Shown here: one piece after another, positions 35,177 to 47,301 of the stretch
Position numbering within the stretch: position 1 is the stretch's first letter
How the letters are laid out: every line of letters begins with the position of its first letter
NCBI RefSeq assembly: GCF_003945595.2
Contig: NW_024104520.1
Location: forward strand, 2,637,501-2,701,500
Source of the DNA: Pipra filicauda
Taxonomy: Eukaryota; Chordata; Aves; Passeriformes; Pipridae
DNA length: 64,000 bases
Direction: 5' to 3'
The notes under the pieces: model-generated
What the model saw: only the letters and a program-made list of their open reading frames with translations
The model's database searches: none
Told to the model about the DNA's origin: nothing
Made by a program: the position numbers and the translations under genes

Positions 35177-38100
35177 CTTATAAATTGTTAAACATTAAGT
35201 GACAATGCTATTTTTTCGTATTTTTACTTCTAAAAGTTTTGGCAGCATGTAAATAACTGGTCTCACTTCTTACTATACTAAACTGTGTCTATAAACAGAA
35301 GACGTATGGCTAAACTCACAGGACAGTTAGCAATTGCTGCCTTACCGCCTAAGCTTAGTCTAGGACATGCAACAGGTAGTAATACTTTGAGCTCAGTTTT
35401 ATTCTGACCGAGAACTTATTTTAGCATTAGGGTAATTAATAGACCTTCTTAAAACATTGTTCCAAATAGATGAGTCCTCATTCGTAGTGCTTCATACTGT
35501 CAGGGAGCAAACAGTTTCACTGAAGTAATCAAAGCAAATCTTATGCAGGTTTTGCAACTCTGCTTTTAATGAAGGTCAAAGGGGGAATGTGGATGTACAT
35601 TTAGTCAGGAGATAATCAAGGCAGTAGAGTAATGAAATGAAAAACAGAAAGGGGACACAACAGGATAGAACTAAAATTGTATTAACTGCATTAAAACTGA
35701 AAATATAATGGATTGAGGGCTGCTGGGGAAAAGAAAAAAAAAAGAGAGAGATGAACAGAAAGCAGAAAGAAAAGATTTGGAATACATTGTAAAATGTAAA
35801 AATACAGAAAACTGGCCAGAAATTGAAATGTGTAGGAATGCATGGATTTTGTTCTTACATATGAACTGTACACACTTTGGGGGTGCATTTTAACAATTTT
35901 AATAGCTTAAGATTTTTTAAAAACAAGCCTTTTGATTAGAATGTCTTACATTTTGAGATAGGATAACATGGAGTAAAAGAATAAATCAGTAAGTAATTTA
36001 TTTAAATTCATGTCAACTTTGTTCTTCAGAAATTATATATTACTCCTTCTGACTAATTTTTTCCCCCTTCCTTATGCCATTACATGTATTGGTGGAAAGC
36101 TTGCCTTCCACATACTTTTTATGAAATAAAGCTCATCTTTTTAATTTCTGAACCTGCAGCCTTTATTCTCCTGAGTAGTTCCATTAGCTTTACAAAGAAG
36201 ATAAAATGGAAGAGCAGCATGATGAATGGAGATTCAAATCTTCCTTTATCCTATTTTCCTGTACTACAAGTATGCTTGTAATACATGCAATTTTTAAGGA
36301 CGTGTTATTCTCATGCAGGTGCTGTATGTTGGACTAAAATAAAATATTTGCCATGCAGAGAAAGCCTCTTCTGACAGTTTATTTACACCTCATTCTTTCC
36401 ACAGTATCACACTCTAATGGTATATTTCAAAAATTTGATTGTAGGTAAAGAGGCAAGAAAGAAAAATAAAATATAAAAATTCAAAGGACACAATTTTCCA
36501 CTTTTTTATACTTTCCCAAAAAAGGATAAAATATAATGTAATTATGTAATTTTTGCAGTTCTCATCAGACAACAAATTCAGGAATGGCATTACAGGTCAG
36601 AAAGTAATGATGAATTTGGACAGAGGGTGACAAGGCTGTAATACTCTTTCCAAGTCCTAACATTTGTTTATTTATACAGATCTTTCCATTTGAGTACCAA
36701 TGTACATTTTGTATTTTGCAGTTTGTACTAGACTATATTTCATATGGTAGATTTGTCTATGACTTATTCAGCTGAATCCTTACAATGATACTCTTTCTTT
36801 TTTTAAATGAAGTTGGAACTTCAATTGAGTTACTGCATTTTCTGAGGTTGATTTTCATGTATCCTGTAAATTATGGTCTTTCAAACTGTTGTAAATACAC
36901 TGTCTGTGGACTTCATCATAGAACACTTACCAATTTTCAAAGCAATAGGTAAACTGTTTTGAAGGATTTTTGTCTTACATTTACGGTACTACAGCCAGCT
37001 TAATTTAACATGATGATTTGAACATATTTTTTTATTAGCTGAAATGATGCTACTTTTTCCCTGCGTATTCACATGGGAGATACAAAGCAAACTGGAAATA
37101 CTCAGCTACAAATGCAGCAGCCTGTGAACTTGCACAAGGAATTTTTGTACTTATGAGAAGGTTCTGTGCTATAGTTTGTTGTGTCACCTGTAGCATGGCA
37201 TCTGTTATTTTCACGGGTTGTTCGCCTTTAAGTTTTAGTTTTGAGTAAAAAACATCTAGAAAAGTTTTAGATCTCATTAGGGTGATTAGATTATAAATTA
37301 CCTCAATATGTCCAAGAACACAGTGGGAGCAACATATAGTGTTCAGTTTAGTATTCAAACTTAACTTTTACTGTCTGCATACATTACCGTTCTTCAAGTC
37401 AGTTTGTTGAAGAGTTGTTTAAAGGATTTGTTATAGAATAAAGCTACTTCAATATGCTCCCTATTACAGTTAAACCATTGCAGTTTATCTTTCGTTCTTG
37501 AATATAGTCTCTTCATGTCCTGAGTGACTTCTGTGTATCAATCTCTTTTCTATTTACTCTTGTAGTGGTATTGAACAGTGTATTTTCTGTGGTATCTGAA
37601 AGAATACACTTAAAAGAAAGATGTTCATTTCCAAACAATCAGGATATTTATTGCTTCATGCACGTTATTCTTATCAAGATACTGGTTCAAGAGTGTTTTC
37701 AGTAACATTAATATTTTAAGTTGCAATGAAACTCATAAACTTGTGAGTTAATAAGCTTATTCTGGTTATTATAATTGGCTATTTCATAGTCTGAGTACTA
37801 TATTTTGGTGAATGAAAACTGAATGAACTATTAATGGCTAGCACAACTGTTATGACATCTCAGTACTGTAACTGAATAGCTGTATGTGAAATGTCACAAA
37901 TAAAATGAGTGTTAAACTGCATACCAATTCACAAGAGCTTCCTTAGTTTGTTTGTCTTAGGTCAATATATTAAATGGTAGGGAAAAATCCTATTATTTCA
38001 AGAAAACAAGTAAAACTTTAAGGAAGCGGAAAATCATTTAATAGCTTCCAGATAAGCGAGTATACTTAGGAGGTTCTGAGAACAAAATATCATCAACCTA

Positions 38101-39698
38101 TGTGACTTGGGAAGGACCTTTATACATAGACGAGCATATATATCAAGAAATAATAAACTGAAATTAAACTAAAAGAAAAAAGACAACCCTATTTTCCCTG
38201 TCTTTGTATACTAAGCAAAGAGAAATTATTAGTTTTGTTTTAATAATGATGAAATTAGTAGCATAAGTTATTTTTATAGGTCTCAAAAATAGTATTACCT
38301 CTACAATATTTTTTATCTCTTAAATTTTGCCTACTTTTACATGTCTTCCCTTTTATTCTAAATGTGAATATTTACATGAAAGCAGTAATCTCAGTTCTCC
38401 TCTGATTTAAAGTCTTGGTGTAGATAGCATGTCCTTTGTTCGTGTAGTAAGGAGGCAACTGTTTGAAGACACTGGAGTTGACTAATGCATTCATCTTTCC
38501 CCATCTGATTGGACTTTGGTTTAAGGAAATGGGGAAATTTATGAAGAATTGTGTGTCCGTGTCCTCAACACTCCAATGTGAATATGCTATATTTTCAGTG
38601 AGACAGGTGAAAGTGTTGGGTGGAGAAGGTTTAGTCATGGGATTGCTGGCTGAAAAGGACCCCTGTTACACTCAAATCTTCTTATGGGCAAAAGAGGAAC
38701 ATGGGAACACTGCTTACAATGCAGTCAAGTAATTAGTTTCTAGTCCAATTGTTCAGAGTTTCTCTGCTCTGTTGTTTCTAAATTTGGTTTTAATTGAATG
38801 CTTAGCGACTGAGCATTGTAATTTTCCAAAATACACTCTGGGGTGAAGAAGATTTGCTAGGTCAGTTATTTTTTAAAGGAGGGAAAGAAACCAGTAGTTT
38901 ATTAGCTTGAGTTTTCTGAGGAATATTGCTTCATGTCAACATTCTTGAAGTCACAAAAATGTATGGTACAGTGATATTGAAAGTTGCGTGAATCGACACA
39001 GGCAAGTGGTCAGAATAACCAGAAAACCATGGATGAAATTCAAAGAATAAATTTATTTCATTATCTCCCTAACTGGAGGATTCCAAAGCAACATGTGGGA
39101 AGCAGAGACACAAAAGCAGGAACACAGGCACCATTCAGGCTTAGACTAATCCTAGAGGTCAGTGGGCCTGCTGTTTGCACCCATTTATCAAAGACCGGCA
39201 CATGCATAGTTTACCACTATGCTGTGACCTCCCATGTGCTTTTATAACCTCTGAGCTTTGATGTCTCCCAACAGGGAGCTCAAGTATGTTCATGAGAGTG
39301 CCTCCAGGTCTCTGTAAACACTTATGTTATCTCTACACAGAAATTCTACTTCTCAAAATAGGCAGAGTATAAACAGCAGTAGTCAAAATATATGTTTTCC
39401 CACATTGATATCCTCCAGGTTTTGGTATTCCCAGCTGGAAAATCACTTGAGTGGATCTACCTCCTCCTCACCAATCTTCCACTTGTAACTGTTTCCTCCC
39501 AACACAAGTGATGGATATATGATATTAGGCATCCAACCTGAATGTCCTGACAGTGTAATATTAATAGAGTATGTGTCCCAACCCACTTGGTTGGGGGCGT
39601 GATGTTTGTTATAAATTCTCATCAGGCTCAAAAAGACACCAGTCAATGTGTCAGGGAACTCTTATGCTTGTACAACTATTGTATAATTATCTAAACTC

Positions 39699-39710
39699 TG
39701 TCAACTAGTC
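39699..39710. repeat. Target-site duplication, left copy
   Basis: TGTCAACTAGTC, identical to 39750-39761, bounds the 39-bp RTE fragment on the 5' side. Confidence 0.85.
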
Positions 39711-39749
39711 TCCCAAATCTTCGTTCGTGAAGCCTAGCCATGATGATGA
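39711..39749 (+). mobile_element. 39-bp RTE 3'-end micro-insertion
   Basis: The insert aligns without gaps to the 3' end of the RTE copy at 24343-25468 (its complementary strand): 34 of 39 positions agree by my count, including GAAGCC(C/T)AGCCATGATGAT. It ends in the same ATGATGATGA tail and lies between perfect 12-bp direct repeats. This is the structure of a target-primed insertion that copied only about 40 bases before stopping. The element itself encodes nothing. Confidence 0.85.
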
Positions 39750-39761
39750 TGTCAACTAGTC
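39750..39761. repeat. Target-site duplication, right copy
   Basis: TGTCAACTAGTC, directly after the ATG tail of the micro-insertion; the first T is shared between tail and duplication. Confidence 0.85.
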
Positions 39762-39790
39762 CATTATTTAGTCTAAAAAGTGTTGGTGAG

Positions 39791-40420
39791 CAACCCCTTA
39801 ATTTTTACAACACACTTCAACAATCTTCACAGCATATCTCAATACGGAGTAGGGGGTAGAATATGCCAAGACAAAGCAAGGGATGGGAGCAAAAAAGGCA
39901 GAAGAGGGAGAAAGAGAAGGAAGATCACCAATCGTTAGATCCTGCATTGGACCTGCCACAGGGATGGTCCGGATGTAGGGTCAATAGAGAGAGTGAGAGA
40001 GGAAGGAGAAAAGACAGGACAGGGACCGATCCACTTCCTTTTGTAGTTAACCTCGTGCACATCTCTTATGTGTAAAATACATTTTTTGTGTCATTTAGTT
40101 CACACATACACAACAATCCCCTTTGAGCCCTCCAGGAAGTAAGTTGGAGAGGGAGGGTGAGTTGGCACAGTTTCAACGCAGAAAAGGAAGTTGGCTCAGA
40201 ACAGTTCTGCCTTGCCTCCATGGGACTCTCTCTTCCAATAAGAACTTTCCTGTCCCAACAGCCAGAATGTTTGAGACAAAACATGCTTGTGCCTGGTCCT
40301 TCACAGTATGTACTGTCATTCGAAGACTATATAACACCACATAAAGGTGGTGGGGATGAGATTATACTGAGTCTCAACTTTCCTTAGAGTTTCCTGACTG
40401 CAAGCAGAGTTTCAATAGTG
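39791..40420. mobile_element. ERV/LTR-like segment
   Basis: A purine-rich block (39845-40020, with GGGAGAAAGAGAAGGAAGAT and GAGAGAGTGAGAGAGGAAGG), then GATCCACTTCCTTTTGTAGT running into TAACC, resembles avian ERVL-like LTR or leader sequence I recall. TATATAA lies at about 40328. The Lys/Arg-rich 70-residue ORF at 39863-40075 comes from the purine block. Boundaries and orientation are undetermined. Confidence 0.35.
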
Positions 40421-40660
40421 AAGAGAAAGGCATTGTGGTTTCTGCTAGAATAAGTAACACTAAAAGGTGTGAAAATCTTCCTACCCTCCCTTATTCTCAA
40501 AGCCCATTAATTTCCCATATTCCATTTTTGGGTTATAAAGCACATTGTCCTAAAGAATGTTCACCAAAATATCAATATATCATACCAAGATTATGGCTTA
40601 TGGTGTGCATTATTAATTTAATGACTGCGAGTTCCACAATTGCATATAATAACTTTTCTT

Positions 40661-40790
40661 GAGGTTGTTCATCCTGGAGATTACAAGACTCTGGTCTTTC
40701 AGTACTTAAAAGGACTTGTAAGAAAGATGCGGACAGACTTTTTAGTAAGGCCTGTAGCAGTAGGACAAGGGGTAATGGCTTTACACTAAA
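40661..40790 (+). mobile_element. Older CR1, left part (interrupted)
   Basis: GAGGTTGTTCATCCTGGAGA, TTTCAGTACTTAAAAGGACT and GTAGGACAAGGGGTAATGGC follow the CR1 3' region and break off at ACTAAA. The next expected block (AGAGGGTAGATTC...) appears only at 41547, beyond a younger CR1. Confidence 0.85.
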
Positions 40791-41546
40791 CTTGCAGATG
40801 ACACTAAGTTGGACAGTAGTGTTGATCTGCTGGAGGGTAGGAAGGCTCTGCAGAGAGATATGGATAGGCTGGACCAATGGGCTGAGACAGCTGTAGGAGA
40901 TAAGGTGAAGTGCTGAGTCTGAAATGGGTCACAACAATTCCAGACTGGGAGCAGAGTGGCAGGAAAGCTGCCACTCAGACTGCTGGTCAACAACCAGGTA
41001 AATATGAGCCAGCAGTGTGCCCTGGTGGGCAAGAAATCTAAAGATATCCCAGCCTTTATCAAAAATAGTGTAGCCAGCAGGACTAGGGCAGTGATAGTCC
41101 CTCTGTACTTGGCAGTGGTGAGGCTACACCTTACTCTGTCCAGTTCTGGATCTCTCAGTTCAAGGAAGATACTAGGTGCTGGAGAATGTCCAGAGAAGGT
41201 CAACGAAGTTGGTGAAGGGTCTGGAGCACAAGTCATATGAGGAGTGGCTAAGGGAACTGGGGTTGTTTAGCCTGGAGAAAAGGAAACTGGGGAGAGACCT
41301 TGTCTCTCTTTGCAACAGGGAGATTCTGGTTGAACATCGGAAAGAATTTATGCACAGAGAAGTTTGTCAAGCATTGGAATGGGCCTCCCAGGGAGATAGC
41401 GGAGTCACTATCTCTGGAATTATTCAAGAAATTGTTGGACTTGGAACTTATTCCTGTGTTTTATTTGGCATGGTGGTATTTGGTCAAAGGTTGGACTAGA
41501 TGATCTTGAAGGTCCTTTACAACTTTAATGATTCTATGATTCTATA
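40791..41546 (+). mobile_element. Younger CR1 inserted into the older CR1
   Basis: It starts at the RT active-site block LADDTKL, so its 5' end is truncated there. Then come [19 protein letters not shown] codons, [76 protein letters not shown] residues, [19 protein letters not shown], the 3' UTR (GGACTAGATGATCTTGAAGG) and the tail ATTCTATGATTCTA. Frameshifts separate the blocks. ORFs at 40956-41240, 41176-41499 and 41300-41503 are its pieces. Confidence 0.92.
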
Positions 41547-41770
41547 AAGAGAGTAGATTCTGACTAGATAGAAGGAAGAAATTTTTTATTATGAGGGTGG
41601 AGAAGCACTAGATCATGTTTCCCTATCCCTGGAAACATTCAAGGTCAGACTGGACTTGAGCAACCTGGTCTAGTGAGAGATGTCCCTGCTTATTGCAGGG
41701 AGGGGTTGGACTAGATGGCCTTTAAAGGTCCCTTCCAACTGAAACCATTTTATGATTCCATGATTCTATT
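41547..41770 (+). mobile_element. Older CR1, right part
   Basis: AAAGAGAGTAGATTCTGACT resumes the older CR1 exactly where 40790 stopped. It goes on through GGAAACATTCAAGGTCAGAC, GTTGGACTAGATGGCCTTTA and GGTCCCTTCCAACTG to the tail TGATTCCATGATTCTATT. Confidence 0.88.
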
Positions 41771-42179
41771 TAATCTACAATCTGTGATTACTTGAAGATG
41801 CATATACTCTACTGATTATATTTGTGGTTTTGAGAAGAACATTCACATCTAAAGGAAAATGTTTCTCATTTTTCTTTCTACAGTTTAAAATGCTTCTGCA
41901 AAGCTTGGGAGAGCTATGCTTATAACTTTATTCTGAATTACTCAGGAACAACAATCAAAGAACTTATGAATCAAAGACAATAAAGAGTGATTGCTTATCC
42001 TAACGAGTATATGGAAAGGTTGGAAGGTAGTTCATCATCCTGAAATATCTTAATGGCTCCTAATTCTAAAGAAAACATAATTTTTATGATATTTTTAAAA
42101 AGAAATTCAATTACATGCATGTACAGCATGAGTACTATTCTGTGAACAAATAGTTTTCAGTAATGAAACGCTCAAGAAT

Positions 42180-42198
42180 CACTGGTGCATCACCAGTG
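42180..42198. repeat. Perfect small hairpin
   Basis: CACTGGTG and CACCAGTG form 8-bp arms around CAT. Confidence 0.75.
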
Positions 42199-44097
42199 TC
42201 CTGGTGTTGCAACAGCATCTGTAAAGTTCATGACTCAACTGGTTAATAAGAAAGGCTTTTTTTTTTTCATTTTCCGTTGGCACTTCTGTGACTGATAAAA
42301 CCACAGTTTTACCATTCCAAGGTTATGCCTGAAATGCCTATTGTGACTGTTCCCTAATCCTCAGACGGTTTAGCATTTCCTGATTTCTTCAGTGGCACTG
42401 TAAATGAAGTGTGGAAAGAACATCAGAAATAGCTATCTATAATTGCACAGCAATTATATGGATGACATTTCTTACAGCATTCAACATATGTGCAGTTTCT
42501 TTGGGTATTCTGTAATGTGATTTTTTTTTTACTGGATTCAAAATGAAGTGTGGTACTATTGTGTTCTGTTATTAAAAATAAGGACAAAGCAATAATCTTA
42601 GTCAACATCTCCAACTGGCTTTGGTAATGTAATTTTACATTAGAGGAGTCTCAGTGTTGTATGATGTCTCAGCAGTTCATAGGCTATGATTCTTGTCACC
42701 TTTCTTAAAAAGAAAGTCATTTCTTGAGAGTTTTTTTCAGACTTTTAATTGAAATATAAAGTAGTTCCTATTGCTGGAAGAATAAAGACCAGGGTTTATG
42801 GCTGGAACATGGCAGCTGAGGGAATGTATCTGCTTGGAGACAATGTTTCATAAAGGATGCTCTATGTTACAATTATTTTTGATGTGTGAGACAAAGATGT
42901 TTTTCTCCCATTCTTATATAGTTTCATCTTTTTCCACACAAAGATGGGGTTGTTGATTTAATTCTGCAAGAAAATTTCAGTTATGACATTCTATAATTGC
43001 ATTTTGAGAGAATGGAAATTAAAAAGGCATTAGGTGCTATTAAAGTGAATGTGAAATTGCCGGAACTCTTCTGATGATTTATTATTTTCTTTTAAATAGT
43101 TTTGGGATTATGTTGATAGACTTGCTGTTGTGTGTGACATTTCATAGTAAGAGTATGTATTTGCCTTTTGAATGATAAAACATATCGCTGCTCCTCTTTT
43201 TATAATAAAATTACAGATTATTTTATGATAATCTCAGGCATTGGGAGGGAATGGAGAAATGCAGCCCACTACTTCTGATAATATTCATTACCTTTAGTCA
43301 TGACTATTCACTGTGTTAAATCTTTAAGGAAGTAAAATGATGAATAATCTTTCTCTGTTCTTTAAAATATGTGAAACTGCTGTTAGTTATTAAACAGTAG
43401 TTAAAGAGCTGTTAGAATATTTTGACAGCAGAGCGGCAAGGGGGAAACCAATTAGAAAATAATCATGAGGCTGAATGAGCAGCAAAAGATGTTGTGCCTA
43501 CCATGAATGGCAGGTGATGCTTAAAGAAGTTGCACGGTTTGTCTGTGTCAAAAAATACTGCCTGCACAAAGCATAGAAAATAACAAAGGCCTGTGCAAAC
43601 AATCCTCTGAGCATAGATTTCAAGGACAATGGGACATAACTTGCCATGCTTATTGCTACTCTTGACTCCAACCCTTTTTTTCTTTCAAGTTTAAGCAGGA
43701 CTTAAATAGGACTTAAAACTTATGAAAACAAAGGTACTCAGCAGATCTATTTTGTTCCCTGTTGACCTCTATTTTTTTAAAGTCTTTGCATACTATCAAT
43801 GTGACAGTGTCTAAGTATGAAATACAGGGAAAATTATTAGATGTATTTTCAACACACACTTGGCAACTTAATTTCTCTGGGTTGCTTATTCCTGTCCACA
43901 TGGTAGGAGTTTCCACCCACTTGGAAGGTGGCCTGAGCTAATTTAGAATAGGTGAAGTAACAGAAATCTTAAATGGGTCTGGGGCATAGGAGGTCAAAGG
44001 GAGAGTGAAAACCAAATGAGCAGCTGCTGCATTACAAGAAGAGGTATCAGGTACCCCCTGTAGTTGCCAGTCTTTTTACATCTGTAGCAAGTGCCCA

Positions 44098-44120
44098 CAT
44101 GACAGTAGGACACTGTCATG
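44098..44120. repeat. Perfect inverted repeat
   Basis: CATGACAGT and ACTGTCATG form 9-bp arms around a 5-base loop (AGGAC). No T run follows and no gene adjoins it, so no terminator role is implied. Confidence 0.75.
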
Positions 44121-44714
44121 GTGAGAGCATGACTGAACAGTTCTGCGTGACAATAGTAAGTAGATAGTTCTACTATATCTTTCTATAGTAAAAACATAAT
44201 TTATGTAAAGGTAAATATCCCTGGCCAGTGTATTCTTTTCTCCTTTATTCCTCACTGATTTGTGTTTTCACACATCACCAAATATTTAAGTAGTTTGGAG
44301 GAATGCCTCACTGACAGGGTTCGTGTTTTGCTGTCTCTGAAGCTCTCCTGTGTTTCTCTCCCCTCTGTTCCAGTCTTTGTTGTGCCTGTGCACATAAAAG
44401 CCTTATGATATGCTGAGGCAGAAAATTCTCTGCCTCATCCCCTCCTAATCTCCCATTACTGGATCTGAAAAAAATCACAATTTGTTTAATTACCAGATGG
44501 CGATAGCCTGTGCATCAGCTCTTTGGTGCAGTTCAGAATTTGTTCTTTATGGAAAAGTCAAATCAGTAACTGTCTGATACGTAATTGATTCTGTATTGAC
44601 CCTGGGATTAAAAAAAAAATAAAAAAAATAGAGTTTGTAAATTGCTTACATTATATTTTGAAGTTGTAGGAAAAAAATATGGATTCTTTCCCCTTTGTCT
44701 GAAACCTTTTTGTT

Positions 44715-44752
44715 TGCAATGTACATTGCATTGTTTGTTCACAATGTACATT
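44715..44752. repeat. 16-bp perfect palindrome plus repeated core
   Basis: TGCAATGTACATTGCA (44715-44730) equals its own reverse complement. The core CAATGTACATT recurs at about 44742-44752. Confidence 0.85.
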
Positions 44753-44847
44753 ACTTCTTAAGCAGATTATATTTAAAAGAAATTTTAAATCTTCTCCTAG
44801 CTAAAGAGATCTCTTTTGCATTACAGGGGAAAAAAGAATACAAAAGT

Positions 44848-44878
44848 ATCTATTATCTAATCTATCTATCTATCTATC
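44848..44878. repeat. (TCTA)n microsatellite
   Basis: Four to five clean TCTA units (44861-44878) are preceded by degenerate ones. Confidence 0.9.
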
Positions 44879-47301
44879 AAAAATACTGTATTTCAATTAT
44901 GCTTTTCCTGTCCTCTTTACAACCCTCAGTCTTTGATGAGAAGACATGAAAATTCTATCATGTTAAAATTAGAAATGAACTTTTGAGCCTGCAATGCCAA
45001 AAATTAATAAAACAGCTCTGTCCTTTTAGGTTGACACAAAAAATTATATGATGCCAGTAAGAATAGATTGTATTGCAGAATGATTTTGAGTTGGAAAGAT
45101 TGCACTGCACCACAAAACACACTGTAGCTAGAGTAATCTTATTAAGAAGAGGTAGAAGTATGAATAGATACATTTGTTAAACCAGTATACACACAGGAAG
45201 ATATATATATATAGTTCAGTATTGGTTTCACAGTGTAGCCTTATTTTGTTTTTAATCATGCTGTTCCTTTCCTAAAGTACATCCAATTTTTTTCTAATAT
45301 GGTAATTAGAGTTCTGTTCCCCTTGTAATAACTTTACAATTGTTTCTGTGTAAAAGTTAAAGTGTATAGTATTATATAAAGTATATAATCTCCTTAGTAA
45401 TTATTTGATTACTCTGCCAGTTTTTAGCTGAAAGGAACTGAAGTTTTAAAAATATTTTAATAAGTCTTTTCTGTAAGGCTATATGGTACCTATATTTTTC
45501 CATAATGCTTGCTGAACTGGAAAGCTTTGTTGATTAATTTTATTCTGCCTTTGTCCAGGCCTATTCTGGAGTAACAGAAAATAAAAAGCAAGCATCTTTC
45601 TCAGCCTTCTAAGATGTACCAAGGTGTCAAACATCGGCTTTGATTTTTAGGGAATCAGTGTAATAAAAGTTTGTGTGAAATCTTATAGAAAGGGAAAATG
45701 GTCACTAAAACTAAAAAATTCTTAGGGTCTTATCTTTTTGTCTTCAGCTGACTTCATACATTTTCCCATATCTGTTCCCCTTTAATTTAGGCATTTGTTT
45801 GTTTGCTTGTTATTTAGAACAAGCTACAACTGCAGTACCCATGAAAATCTTGGTTAGAAGAGAGGTCAGTAGAAACAGTGGCAGTGTTATAAAAATTCAA
45901 TGTGTATTTTTGAAGTCTCTTATCAATGTTAGAAAATCAAATGTAATTTTCAAATATCTCCTTTAAATGCTCATTTATAAAATAATTTATGGTCCATGGG
46001 TTTTGTCATTCTGGAAAATATGGAAATATTTTTTATTTTTTCTATGCTGTCAAATTGATGAAAATTCCTTATTGGTATAATAAGTCTCAAAAAATAGAAA
46101 AGTATCTCCCCATGCTGGAAACTGCATTGTTGAAGCACAGTGTTAACTTCCTCACATCAGTATCTTCACACATTAACTTCCTCAAGCTTTGCACTACATT
46201 AGCTGTCAAAAGGTGCATTCAGAAGAATTTGAATTTTGACATTTTTTTTCCATGATATTTTAGTTCTATTAAGAAAAATAAGAGGCTATGCGTTTCATTT
46301 AAGCAAATGTGCCTTTATTATGCTGAAGTAACATGTCCATCTATCACTATTACTTCAACCATCTTTTTAAGTTAATTGCAAAAAGTATTATCTGTTAGGC
46401 TACTTCTTATTCAAACCAGAGTTTAGTATAAACGAGAATTGATCTCAAACTTTTAAAAAGTGAAGGTTAAATCTGTTTGTTAAACTACATAACAGTGATT
46501 TAAAAGATGCTCAGATTTTTCTTACTAATTTCAAAGCAAGTTTTTTGTGTTATAGGGAAGCACTTTCTTGACAAATTTTACTCCTTGCCATTCTTTTTAA
46601 GTAAAATATAAATTGTCTTCCTACGTTGATACAATTTTTACCTCTGCAAAAATGAATTCAAATAACTGTTACTTCATACCTTGATAACATTGTAGAGAAA
46701 ATACAAGTATAGTACATAAACCTTCATACTATATTTCTCGCAGTGTTAAAAGGCCATAAGGAGAACATTGCTTAATTATTAAAGTATAAAAGTGTAATTC
46801 AGATGTAGAGCTGTGCAAGTAAATCATTCATGATACGTACTCTGATTGAAAATAACTTGTGTTGCCTATAATCCTATGCCATGCCTAGTGTATCATGGTT
46901 CATTTGATGGAGTACTGCTGTTCTGTGTAAAATACTGAGAAATAACATTCAGGTAAAACATTTGGGGTTTGTTATCATTCATTTAGGGAACAGAAGTAAT
47001 ATAATATGGCAAAATTCCACTTGCACCGTTCAGAAACTCTCATAACCTGTGCATGCCTTTAAAGTAATTGAAAAAATCCCATACCTTATGAAGCAATTTC
47101 AAATAGAAAATAAATTAGATGGTTGCATATGCTATGCTGTACAATTGCTACACTCAACAGATAAATATATGTTTTACACATATTTGTTGGATCCCAAAGT
47201 ATAATATCTGCAGAGAGGGATTTGAGTGGTCTCTGCAAAAAGCTGTGGGCTATGAAAGTTGGGGAAAGAACCTGTTTAAGAAGTAAACGAGATATAATCA
47301 G

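Larger units (their letters stand above)
31401..38984. other. Long unique AT-rich region, no gene seen
   Basis: About 7.6 kb without a recognised gene or long repeat. It holds two small tandem duplications listed separately. Short ORFs such as 34093-34353, 37050-37358 and 38463-38732 have no domain signature. Confidence 0.5.
38985..39790 (-). mobile_element. LTR-like block, minus orientation
   Basis: The minus strand has a TATA-like TATAAAAGC (about 39236-39245) and, about 190 bp further on, AATAAATTTATTC (about 39046-39056), consistent with an LTR promoter and poly(A) signal. Ends are not defined: TG occurs at about 38990 but no matching duplication was found. It carries the RTE micro-insertion at 39711-39749, so it is older than that event. 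Confidence 0.35.
41771..47301. other. Unique AT-rich region, no gene seen
   Basis: About 5.5 kb without a recognised gene or long repeat. Two hairpins, a palindrome and a TCTA microsatellite are listed separately. Short ORFs have no domain-like content. Confidence 0.5.

Noticed and set aside
39863..40075. Lys/Arg/Glu-rich 70-residue ORF, at first nuclear-protein-like
   Set aside because: It is the translation of a purine-rich LTR-like block, with no exon signals.
44848..44878. Regular repeat array, considered as CRISPR-like
   Set aside because: Simple TCTA microsatellite with no spacers, in a vertebrate genome.
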